From contig JADJQX010000001.1 in assembly GCA_016712525.1 (NCBI GenBank), positions 1,860,001 to 1,924,000 of the forward strand: 64,000 nucleotides of DNA. The letters run 5' to 3'. Shown one piece after another: positions 8,916 through 16,956 of the stretch. The DNA comes from Myxococcales bacterium. Lineage in GTDB: Bacteria; Myxococcota_A; Polyangia; Polyangiales; Polyangiaceae. The stretch's first letter is position 1. Every line of letters begins with the position of its first letter. Position numbers and translations under genes: made by a program. The notes under the pieces were generated by a model that ran no database searches, was not told the origin of the DNA, and worked only from the letters and a program-made list of their open reading frames with translations.

Positions 8916-9028
8916 CTACGCTGAATCGATGAGCAGGCTGATCGGTTTGCCACGGGTCTGCGCATGGCCATTCGCGCAAATGGCGGCAAGGAGCCTATGG
9001 CGCAGGAGATGCAGAGCAGCGCGCCGCG

Positions 9029-10663
9029 ATGGGCGACGTGGGGAAGCAGGGAGTGTGGGCGCGCCGAGCGATGACGTTCGTGGTCGTCGGCCTCGGCGTG
9101 CTCGGCGTGGTCCTTGGCGTCCACTCGCTGCTCCTGCCCTTCGGAGACGACCAAGGGCTCTACTTCTACGTGGCCCGAGAGTGGCGGCACGGCCTCGTGC
9201 CCTACCGTGACGTCTTCGACCACAAGCCGCCGGGGATCTACGTCGTCCACAGGATCGCCCAGTCCCTCTTCGGGGAGTCGCTCGCGAGCAGCAAGATCGT
9301 GGAGCTCGGGGCGGTGCTCGCGCTCGGCCTCGTCGCGACGCGCCTCGTCGTGCCGCGCGGAAGGCGTGTCCCACGGGGCCTCTACGCGGCGAGCGCGACG
9401 CTCGCGAGCCTCGCGCATTATGGCCACTTCGACTTCTGGAATTCGTACCAAACCGAGATTTGGTACACGCTCTTCGGAATGGCCGCGATCGCGGCGGCCC
9501 TGCACGTGAAGGCGCTCCGTCGAGCCTTCTTCGTGTTCGGTCTCCTCGCGAGTCTCGGCGTCCTCATGAAGCCGATGAGCGTGCTCTACTCGGGAATCGG
9601 GGGGCTCGTCCTCGGGTGGCGGGTCCTCTACGACGGGGGGCGGCAAGGGACGCACGCCCGCCTCATGGGGGCGGCCCGCTCTGCCCTCGGGCTCGTGCCG
9701 TGGGCCGTCCTCGGCGCGGGGCTCCCGCTCGTCCTCGTCGTCGCCTACTTCGGTGCCCACGGCGCGATGGGCGCCATGATCGACATCGTCGTCCACGGGA
9801 ACAAGCACTACGCGAAGGCGTTCAAGAACGTCACCACCCTGGCCGACGTGGTCCGCCTCCACCGGGACGAGCTCACCTTCCTCGGGGTGCTCGGGCAGCT
9901 CGTCGTCGTGACCACGCTCGCGCGCGTGGCGCTCGGTGCCATGGGCCGGAGGCGGGAGCTCTTTCTCCGCGGCGGGCTCGGCCTCGCGCTCATCGTCGCG
10001 GCGAGCGCGGCGGTCACGGTGCAGCAGAAGTTCTTCGGCGTGCACTGGGTGACGGCGTTCGGCCCGCTCACGTTCGGGCTCGTCGCGCTCGTCTACGAGG
10101 GGCGGCACGCCCTCGAGAAGCGGCTCGGTCCGGCGCTCGCCACGGCGCTCCCCGTGGCGCTCATCGGTGCAGGATACATGTGCACGCCGTACGACCTCCG
10201 CGTGCTCTCGCGGGAGCAGGGCGCGGTGCTCGATCTCGTCACCGGGCAGGCGACGCGGGAGCAGTTCGCGCGGCGCTTCTATTCGCCCCCCATGGGCTAC
10301 TACCAGGTCGACGTGGACGCCGTGAGCGCGTACCTCAAGGCCCACGCCCGCCCGGGGGACAGGGTGTGCGTGCGCGGGTTCGACACCCAAATCTACGCCC
10401 AGACGGGCCTCCGCTACGGAGGGAGGTTCTTCTGGACGAACTACATCTGGCACCCCAAATCGTACCGCCACCACGACTTCGTCGCCGAAGATCATGCCTA
10501 TTTCGAGAAGGCGAGGCCGAGGTTCGTCGTCACCGAGGTCCAGAACCGAGGGCGTGGGATGCTCGAGTCGCGCGAGACGTACTATCCACTCGGCTACGTC
10601 GAGGTCATGACGACGGGCTCGCTCGACGTGCTCGAGCTGCACGAGCTCGGCGCTTCGCGGTAG
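9029..10663 (+). CDS. GT39-like multi-pass membrane glycosyltransferase
   Basis: This 544-residue protein has about ten hydrophobic segments. The first extracytoplasmic loop carries DDQGLYFYVAREWRHG and YRDVFDHKPPGIYVVH, the acidic-loop pattern of ArnT/PMT-type (GT39/GT83) enzymes. These move sugars from polyprenyl-phosphate donors onto lipids or proteins on the outer face of the membrane. The C-terminal 150 residues form a soluble domain (YYQVDVDAVSAYLKAHA ... DRVCVRGFDTQIYAQTGL). The gene stands alone and the acceptor is unknown. An alternative start at ATG 9071 would keep the first helix. Confidence 0.8.
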   Translation: MGDVGKQGVWARRAMTFVVVGLGVLGVVLGVHSLLLPFGDDQGLYFYVAREWRHGLVPYRDVFDHKPPGIYVVHRIAQSLFGESLASSKIVELGAVLALGLVATRLVVPRGRRVPRGLYAASATLASLAHYGHFDFWNSYQTEIWYTLFGMAAIAAALHVKALRRAFFVFGLLASLGVLMKPMSVLYSGIGGLVLGWRVLYDGGRQGTHARLMGAARSALGLVPWAVLGAGLPLVLVVAYFGAHGAMGAMIDIVVHGNKHYAKAFKNVTTLADVVRLHRDELTFLGVLGQLVVVTTLARVALGAMGRRRELFLRGGLGLALIVAASAAVTVQQKFFGVHWVTAFGPLTFGLVALVYEGRHALEKRLGPALATALPVALIGAGYMCTPYDLRVLSREQGAVLDLVTGQATREQFARRFYSPPMGYYQVDVDAVSAYLKAHARPGDRVCVRGFDTQIYAQTGLRYGGRFFWTNYIWHPKSYRHHDFVAEDHAYFEKARPRFVVTEVQNRGRGMLESRETYYPLGYVEVMTTGSLDVLELHELGASR

Positions 10664-10810
10664 TCCAAATCAGCGGGCGTACCTCGGAACCCGCCGCTCC
10701 GAGACCCGAGCGTGCGGGGTGCGCCCGCGGCCGTGCGCCTGGGACCCCGGCGCGCCGCGCTCCTCGCGAGAAGGCTGGCCAAACCGCGTCGCTTGAAGGA
10801 ACATCGTACC

Positions 10811-13123
10811 GTGGTCGCTCGTAGCGTCGTGGAGGATGAGACCCAGCTCGCCGAGTCCATGGTGGAGCTCGTGGCGAGCAGCGGCAAACGCGTGCCCCGA
10901 GAGGGCGAGGGGCTCCTCGTCGGGCGCACGCTCGCGGGTCGCTACGACGTCTTCGCGTTCCTCGGCGCAGGTGGCATGGGCGAGGTGTACCAAGCCCACG
11001 ACCGCGAGCTCGACGAGCCCGTCGCGATCAAGACCTTGCGCAAAGAGCTCGCGAGCCGTCCGGCGCTCGTCGAGCGCTTTCGCACCGAAGTGAGGCTGGC
11101 GCGGAGGGTGACGCATCCGTCGGTCGCGCGTGTGTTCGAGCTCCACGACGCCGACGGGATCCGCTTCGTGACGATGGAGCTCGTCGAAGGGGAGCCGCTC
11201 TCGGACGTGCTGGAGCGCGAAGGGGTCCTCGCCCCAGGCGCGGCCGCGCGTGTCACCGCCGAGGTCGCGAGGGCGCTCGCCGCCGCCCACGCCGCCGGCG
11301 TCATCCACAGGGACATCAAGCCCGACAACGTGCTCGTGCGCTCGAACGGGCACGTCGCCGTGGCCGATTTCGGCATCGCGTTCGCGCTCGGCGACACGAG
11401 CGTCGATCTGGTGGGGACGCCCGCCTACATGTCGCCGGAGCAGATCAAGGGTGAGCCGACCGGACCGCTCTCGGACGTGTACGCGCTCGGAGTCACGCTG
11501 TTCGAGCTCCTCACCGGCACGATCCCGTTCGACGGCGCGACCGTTCCGGAGGCCATGGGCGCGCGTCTCGGCAAGGCGCCTCCCGACCCTCGTGCGCGGC
11601 GGGCCGATCTCCCCGAGGGGCTCGCGCGTCTCGTCGTGCGCGCCATGGCCGAGGCGCCCGAGGCACGCTTCCCCGACGCCGCAGCGTTCGCGAGCGCGCT
11701 CGAGGACGTGGCATCGTCCCTCGACGGGCGCGCGCTCGTGCTCGGGCGTCCTCGGGATCCTCGGCGTGATCCGGCGCCCACCGTCGTCATCGCGCCCTTC
11801 ACGGACGGGGACGAGGACACGGGCCCCGTGCTCGGCGCCGTGCGCGAAGAGCTCTTGCTCGGCATCACGCGGCTCTCGGGCGTACGGCTCTTGCTCGACG
11901 AAGGCCCGTCGCGCGCGACGTTCACCGTCGACGGTCGGGCGCTCCCGGGCGCCGTATCCCAGGTTGCCTTCGAGGTGCGTGCGACGTCGGACGAGAGGCC
12001 CGTGCTCACGGGGCGTTTCCCCCTTGCGGCTCACCTCGTGCCTCGCCTCACCGACCTCCTCCTCGAGAGCCTCGCGCTGGCGACGTCGGGCACGCTCCGC
12101 GCGAAGCACCCGGACGATACTCTCCCACCCGGTGCGCTCGAGCCTTGGCTCCGCGCGCGCAGCGCCTTTCGCCGCACGTTCTCGTTCGACGATGGTCGCG
12201 TGGTGAGGCTCTACGAAGAGGCGCTCCGGCACGCCCCGGATCACCCTGTTTTGCTCGCCGGCCGCGCGATGGCGCTCCAGCGGTTCGCCTTCTTCGCGCC
12301 GATCGGCAAGGCCGACTTCGAGACCCCGCGGCGAGACGTGGCGCGGGCGCTCGCGATGGGCCCTTCGCGCCCCGAGCCGCACCTCGCCGCAGGCCACCTC
12401 GCGCTCCAGGGGGACGATCCGGTCTCCGCGGCACGTCACTTTCGCGCCGCGCTCCACGCCGCGCCCGCCTGGCCCGATGGCCACGAGTGGCTCGGGCGCA
12501 TGTTGCTCGAGGCCGGGTTCATCGAGGACGGCCGCGCGCGCCTCGAGGCCGCGATGCTGCGCGATCCCGAGCTCTACTCGGTCCGCTGGGAGATCGCGCG
12601 CGCCGACGCGCTCGACGGCGACTGGGACGAGGCGAAGCGGCAGCTCGATCTGCTCGAGCAGAGCGACGGAAAGAAGGTCGATCGCTGGTTCGGTCTGCTC
12701 AGGCTCGCGTGGTGGAGCGGCGACGCCGAGTGGATCGCGACCGCCATGCGGGAGGTCGAGCGGCTCATCGTGGCGGGGATCTTCGACCCGGAGCTCTCGC
12801 GGGCCGCCCTCGACGCCATGCGCGGGGACTGGCCCTCCGCGCGAGACGTGCTCGCCAGGAAGGCCCTCGACGAGACGCACGCGAGCCACCGTCGCAACGT
12901 GCTCTACGCGCAGATCACGTGCGACGTCGCCTCGGCCTCGGGAGACGTCGACCTCGCGCTCGCTGCGCTCGACCGGGCCGTCACGTTCGGCCTCTTCGAC
13001 ATGCACTGGCTCGCGAAGAGCCCCGGCCTCCGCGCGCTCCGGGCCGATCCTCGGTCCTCGCGGCTCTTCGCGATCGTGCGCGAGCGCGCCGCCCGCATCC
13101 ACGACGCCCTCCGCGGAGGGTGA
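10811..13123 (+). CDS. Serine/threonine protein kinase with C-terminal TPR-like region
   Basis: The frame is open from 10712, but I prefer the GTG at 10811 because an AAGGA lies 10 nt upstream and the added residues look non-coding; this gives about 770 residues. The kinase domain is complete: YDVFAFLGAGGMGEVYQAHD, the VAIK lysine, VIHRDIKPDNVL, VADFGIAF and GTPAYMSPEQI. After the kinase come a middle beta-rich domain and about 350 residues of helical repeats (ALRHAPDHPVLLAGRAMALQ, AARHFRAALHAAPAWPDGHE) typical of TPRs. No transmembrane helix is evident, so it is likely a cytoplasmic Hanks-type kinase, as is common in myxobacteria. Confidence 0.88.
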   Translation: MVARSVVEDETQLAESMVELVASSGKRVPREGEGLLVGRTLAGRYDVFAFLGAGGMGEVYQAHDRELDEPVAIKTLRKELASRPALVERFRTEVRLARRVTHPSVARVFELHDADGIRFVTMELVEGEPLSDVLEREGVLAPGAAARVTAEVARALAAAHAAGVIHRDIKPDNVLVRSNGHVAVADFGIAFALGDTSVDLVGTPAYMSPEQIKGEPTGPLSDVYALGVTLFELLTGTIPFDGATVPEAMGARLGKAPPDPRARRADLPEGLARLVVRAMAEAPEARFPDAAAFASALEDVASSLDGRALVLGRPRDPRRDPAPTVVIAPFTDGDEDTGPVLGAVREELLLGITRLSGVRLLLDEGPSRATFTVDGRALPGAVSQVAFEVRATSDERPVLTGRFPLAAHLVPRLTDLLLESLALATSGTLRAKHPDDTLPPGALEPWLRARSAFRRTFSFDDGRVVRLYEEALRHAPDHPVLLAGRAMALQRFAFFAPIGKADFETPRRDVARALAMGPSRPEPHLAAGHLALQGDDPVSAARHFRAALHAAPAWPDGHEWLGRMLLEAGFIEDGRARLEAAMLRDPELYSVRWEIARADALDGDWDEAKRQLDLLEQSDGKKVDRWFGLLRLAWWSGDAEWIATAMREVERLIVAGIFDPELSRAALDAMRGDWPSARDVLARKALDETHASHRRNVLYAQITCDVASASGDVDLALAALDRAVTFGLFDMHWLAKSPGLRALRADPRSSRLFAIVRERAARIHDALRGG

Positions 13124-13205
13124 GCGCGCCGGGCCCTCCTTGCCGAAAGTGCATGTTGTTCCGAGGGGTTGGGAAGGTTCTCGGAACTCCGGCGTACGAC
13201 GTGGG

Positions 13206-14723
13206 ATGACGTCTCGACGGTGGGCAAAGCGGGGTCTCTGGGTCTTTGGTCTCCTGTGCGCGGTCGCGTGCGGGAGCGAAACGTTCGACCCGGGCGTCGG
13301 CTCTGGCGCCGAGCCCCCTCGTCAAGGCTCTCCCGATGGGAGCACGGGCGACGGCAGCGCGGCTGGCGACTCCAGTGCCGCGACGGACAGCGGTCTTCGG
13401 CGTGACGGTGCAGCGGAGACCGACGGCGGGGCGGGCGACGGCGGGGCGAGCGACGCAGGGCCCCTCGATGCGCGGACGTGCCCGGTGGGCCCTGCCGATG
13501 GGTGCTGCCCGCTCGCGATCGTGCACGGGGGGGCGGACCCCGACTGCCAACCGCTCGACTGCGCCGTCACCACGAAGGGTGACCCGATCCCGATCTACAC
13601 GCCCGAGCCCGCGTGGCGAGGGCAGGTCGCGGCCGCGTGGTCGGGTCGTGAGCTCGTGCTCGCGCGGGCCGTCGAGGTCTACGAGAACCTGAGCAACGTC
13701 GCGGACATCGTCGTTCAACGGAGGGACGCCGCGGGCGCCGTCACGGGGCCCGACGTGGTGCGTCGGCTCGCGGGGCTCCCCCCGGGAGCGACGTGGGCCG
13801 AGCTCGCCCTCGACCCGTCGGGAGACCTCTTCTTCGCGTGGCAGTGGCGCCAGGACCAGCTCTACAGGCTCGCGCGGCTGCCGGCGGCGGGCGGGCCGCC
13901 CACCTGGACGACCGCGCTCGGCTACGGGTGCAACGCCGTCGGAGGCGCGCTGCACCTCTTCGTCGACGGGGCGCGCATCGTGGCCGGGATGGCGCAGTAC
14001 ACGTGCGCGGGGAGCACCTGGCAGCCGCGTGTGCACGTGCTCTCCACGGCGACCGGGGCATCGGCTGTCACACCGGGCAAAGAGGCGCTCACCGACCTGC
14101 GCGATGGCACGCGCTCCGACCTGCACGGCGGTGGAGGCTTCGCGTTTCATCCCACGACGCGCACGCTCGACGTCGCCTACGGCCGCAACTTCGAGGACGA
14201 TTTGCGGATGCGCACGCTCGACCTCGCGAGCGAGGTGCTCTCGGCGCCTCGGCCTGTGATCGTGCCCGCGGCCGACTACCATACGGCGCTCGCGTTCGAC
14301 GGTTCGAGCCACGCGCTCGTGACGCGCGAACGCGCAACGTCCGGTCTCACCACGTCGTACACCTTCCGGCTCGTGGGCCCCGCCGGCGTGACGACGACCC
14401 AGCCGCTCGCGTCGTTCGGGCGCGACACGGACGCCCTCGAACCGCGTGTGCTCTACACGGGAGACTCGTACGTGGTGCTCGTGCCGTACGTGGTCTCGTT
14501 CACGCAGAACACGTCTCCCGAGCGCCTCTCCCACCGCACGCGGGTCTTCCGTGTGTCCAAGGCAGGGGCCATCCTCGAGTCGTTCGAGCTCGACGCGTCG
14601 CCGTCGATGTTCGCCACGGTGGTGCGCGCGGGCACGCGCCTCGCGTTCACCTTCGTGCGCCCGTCCGGGCCCACCGGGACGACGAGCCAAGGGTTCCTGC
14701 GGTACCTCGGCTGCGGCAACTGA
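13206..14723 (+). CDS. Secreted lipoprotein with long Asp/Gly/Ser linker, unknown function
   Basis: The ATG at 13206 begins MTSRRWAKRGLWVFGLLCAVACG, a lipoprotein signal with lipobox AVAC, giving 505 residues. Residues 30-100 form a Gly/Ser/Asp/Ala-rich linker. A Cys-containing segment follows (CPVGPADGCCPLAIVHGGADPDC), then a beta-rich region with repeating WAELALDPSGDLFFAWQW and LDVAYGRNFEDDLRMRT units that could form a propeller. No catalytic motif is seen. Its 3' end faces the SPFH-like gene on the other strand. Confidence 0.7.
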   Translation: MTSRRWAKRGLWVFGLLCAVACGSETFDPGVGSGAEPPRQGSPDGSTGDGSAAGDSSAATDSGLRRDGAAETDGGAGDGGASDAGPLDARTCPVGPADGCCPLAIVHGGADPDCQPLDCAVTTKGDPIPIYTPEPAWRGQVAAAWSGRELVLARAVEVYENLSNVADIVVQRRDAAGAVTGPDVVRRLAGLPPGATWAELALDPSGDLFFAWQWRQDQLYRLARLPAAGGPPTWTTALGYGCNAVGGALHLFVDGARIVAGMAQYTCAGSTWQPRVHVLSTATGASAVTPGKEALTDLRDGTRSDLHGGGGFAFHPTTRTLDVAYGRNFEDDLRMRTLDLASEVLSAPRPVIVPAADYHTALAFDGSSHALVTRERATSGLTTSYTFRLVGPAGVTTTQPLASFGRDTDALEPRVLYTGDSYVVLVPYVVSFTQNTSPERLSHRTRVFRVSKAGAILESFELDASPSMFATVVRAGTRLAFTFVRPSGPTGTTSQGFLRYLGCGN

Positions 14724-14727
14724 AGGC

Positions 14728-15460
14728 TCAGGGGGCGCCGCTGGGGCACTCGCCGCCGCGCACCTCGGTGCGGACCACTCGGCCTCGCGGGATACGGATC
14801 ACCTGCATCGCCGAGCTCTCGGGTTCGAAGGTTCTCGGCGCCCGCGCGCTCGGTCAGCTCGCGGATGGCGACGGCGTCGTGCACGTCCTGCGGGTCGAGG
14901 CTCTCGAGGGAGGTCTGCGTGATCTCTCGGAAGTGGGCCTCGCGCACGGCGAAGCCGTCGAGATCCCGCCCGATCGCCTCGACGAAGCGGTCCTCGAGCT
15001 CGACGCGGCGCGAGAAGAGGTCGTCGTAGTCGACGGCGAGGGCCACCTCGTCGAGCGCGGCGCCGAGCTTGGCCGCGAACCTCTGGCGAACGGCCTCGAG
15101 GTCGTGGGTCTTGCCGTGGCCGAGCGCGCGAGCGGCGTGGATCACGTCTTCGCTGGTGGGGTTCACCGCCACGCTCACCGAGAGCACCACGTCGGCGCGC
15201 AGGCTGTCGCGGCACCGGAGCGAGCTTCGGCCACGCCTCTCCAGCACGAGCTCTTTCGCGGAGAGAGCCACGATTTCGTGCGCCTGAAAGGGCAGGACGA
15301 GCCCACCGCGGAACGAGACCCGCGGCTCTCTGCCGGGCGCGTACACGACGAGCGCCTCACTCGCGCGCGTGTGCACGAGGGCGAACCGAAGGACGACCAC
15401 GAGCCCCACGAGCACGACGAGCACTACCCCCAAGGCTACCCCGAAGACGACGAGCGTCAT
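14728..15460 (-). CDS. SPFH/band-7-like membrane protein, probable one-base frameshift near the 3' end
   Basis: From ATG 15460 the protein has one N-terminal transmembrane helix (VVFGVALGVVLVVLVGLVVV), then an SPFH-like domain (VVYAPGREPRVSFRGGLVLP ... DVVLSVSVAVNP ... VRQRFAAKLG ... FREITQTSLESL). In the raw frame it runs to 14453 and overlaps the convergent gene by 270 nt with a low-quality tail. Shifting by one base around 14837-14853 instead gives a tail ending MQVIRIPRGRVVRTEV ... GAP and a stop at 14728, 4 nt past the neighbour's stop. The span is 3n+1, as one extra base predicts. SPFH proteins organise membrane microdomains; the partner is unknown. Confidence 0.6.
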
Positions 15461-15696
15461 GAGGCGACGGTACCATGAGGGTGCGGCGTGGGTGATCGAT
15501 GCACGTCGGCCACCTCCAGGCGTGGGACGGATCGATCGTGGTAGGGCACTCACTACCTCCTCGCGTTGCCGGCTCGAAGTCGGTGCCCATGATCTCAGCG
15601 CGACAACGCGATCAGGGACCGCGTGACGGCATCCTCCAAGACGTCGGCGTTTTATGCGACCCCGTCAGATGGCGCGTTCGTTGCTACGCGCCGATC

Positions 15697-16146
15697 ATGG
15701 GACGACGGATTGCTCCTCTGGGCCTCCTGCTTCTAGGGCTGCTAGCGTGCGGCGGCAATACCGACCATGGGGAGCCCTCGGTCCGGGCGCCTGCGGAGAG
15801 TGCCCAACCCTCGCCTCAGCCCGCGCCAACGATCCCTCCCTACGGCTGCGCGAAGGCTGGCAACTGCCCCGGCATCCTGTTCGAGTCCGAGCAGGACTGT
15901 CTCGACACGGTCGAGAACTGCGTGCGCTACAATGTCTGCGGTCCGTACGCGTTCTGCGGACTGGGCAAGTGCAAGAAGCAGCCGACCTGCGACCCTGGAG
16001 ATGTGCTCGTGACGTCGTGCCCAGCGGGCGGCGACTGCTACGACCGGAAGACCTGCACGGGCGGGGGCTATGGCTCGACTTCCGAGATGAAGGTCGTGTG
16101 CCAGCGCGCCGCAGATGCGGGAACCGACGCGAGCGACGGCGGCTGA
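15697..16146 (+). CDS. Small Cys-rich lipoprotein, unknown function
   Basis: The ATG at 15697 begins MGRRIAPLGLLLLGLLACGG, a lipoprotein signal with lipobox LLAC, giving 149 residues. A short Pro/Ser/Ala linker precedes a domain with about twelve cysteines (YGCAKAGNCPGILFESEQDC, CVRYNVCGPYAFCGLGKCKK, CDPGDVLVTSC, CYDRKTC), probably disulfide bonded outside the cytoplasm. No family is recognised. Confidence 0.65.
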   Translation: MGRRIAPLGLLLLGLLACGGNTDHGEPSVRAPAESAQPSPQPAPTIPPYGCAKAGNCPGILFESEQDCLDTVENCVRYNVCGPYAFCGLGKCKKQPTCDPGDVLVTSCPAGGDCYDRKTCTGGGYGSTSEMKVVCQRAADAGTDASDGG

Positions 16147-16481
16147 TCGCGGCGGAGAGGGAAAGGAAGCCGGCGCGAGTGCGTCGCCGGGTGGCGGAGC
16201 CAGTGGGGCGACCTGCCTGCTGCTCGCGTCGCAGCGAGGCACGCCCGAGCTCCACGTTCAGGACGGCCGACGGCTCCGGCTAGCTCGATCATGACGACCG
16301 CCGATCTCGACACACACACAAAAGCAAACACCTCGGCCCCGCGTGTCCGCAGGGCCGATGGGGGGTGGGGCTCACTGCGCAAGTCCGACGCTTCGAAGGG
16401 GCCGAGCCCATCCCGCCCGAGACCTCGGACGACGACGACGCCTGGCCCGCGGCATGTGGCGGCGACGAGGGCCCGTCTCGG
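16147..16481. other. Gene-poor gap between convergent genes
   Basis: This 335-bp stretch has no credible ORF. It contains a CA-rich tract near 16310-16330 and the stem-loop annotated at 16333-16358, which is a plausible shared terminator for the two converging genes. Confidence 0.5.
16333..16358. terminator. Hairpin TCGGCCC-N12-GGGCCGA, copy 1
   Basis: A 7-bp perfect stem with a 12-nt loop lies between two convergent genes. The hairpin and about 5 flanking bases (31 nt in all) recur identically at 20613-20643, downstream of another gene. Position and symmetry suggest a terminator or REP-like element; there is no U-tract. Confidence 0.55.
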
Positions 16482-16910
16482 CTAGGGCGACTCCCCCGTC
16501 GCTGCGTGCCGGAGCCGCGCCACGCACGCCTCTTCGAGGTCCACGTCGAGTCGTGCGCGCTCGAAGTCGACCTCGGTGACGAGGGACGGCTCGACGAGCA
16601 GCGCCGGCGCCGGGATCGTATCGGCGATCGTGGCCGAGTCTCCGCCGCCCGCCAGGAGCCGCGCCACGCAAGCCGCCCACGCGACGACGCGGTCCGCGCT
16701 CGCCTCGAGGTCTTCGAGCGCGGCGTACTCGACGCTGTCGATCATGTCCCCGCTCTCACGATCGATCGCCGCGAGGACGAGTCCCCCGGGGCTCGCCATC
16801 ACGACGAGGTCACGCGACGAGGTCGCCGTGCCCTGGCTCTGGCTCCGAATCATCCACGGGACGGCCCTCAGCGCCTCACCCAGAACATCCCCTATTTCGG
16901 CAATCTTCAA
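16482..16910 (-). CDS. Hypothetical protein, about 142 aa
   Basis: I chose the TTG at 16910 because a GAAGGGA lies 7 nt upstream; longer starts would overlap the upstream gene's 3' end at 16957. The product begins LKIAEIGDVLGEALRAVPWM and has MASPGGLVLAAIDRESGDMI and VEYAALEDLEASADRVVAWA. The alternating strand/helix pattern is compatible with a small roadblock-like alpha/beta fold, but no diagnostic motif is present. It follows the G8-domain gene by 46 bp and may share its transcript. The function is unknown. Confidence 0.5.
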   Translation of the reverse strand: MKIAEIGDVLGEALRAVPWMIRSQSQGTATSSRDLVVMASPGGLVLAAIDRESGDMIDSVEYAALEDLEASADRVVAWAACVARLLAGGGDSATIADTIPAPALLVEPSLVTEVDFERARLDVDLEEACVARLRHAATGESP

Positions 16911-16956
16911 TCGTCGTTCCCTTCTCGATCGTCGGTAGATGGAGCCTCGCGTGAGG

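Noticed and set aside
10670..13102. Minus-strand ORF of 810 codons
   Set aside because: Antisense to the Ser/Thr kinase gene, which has every kinase motif; the shadow has no recognisable domain.
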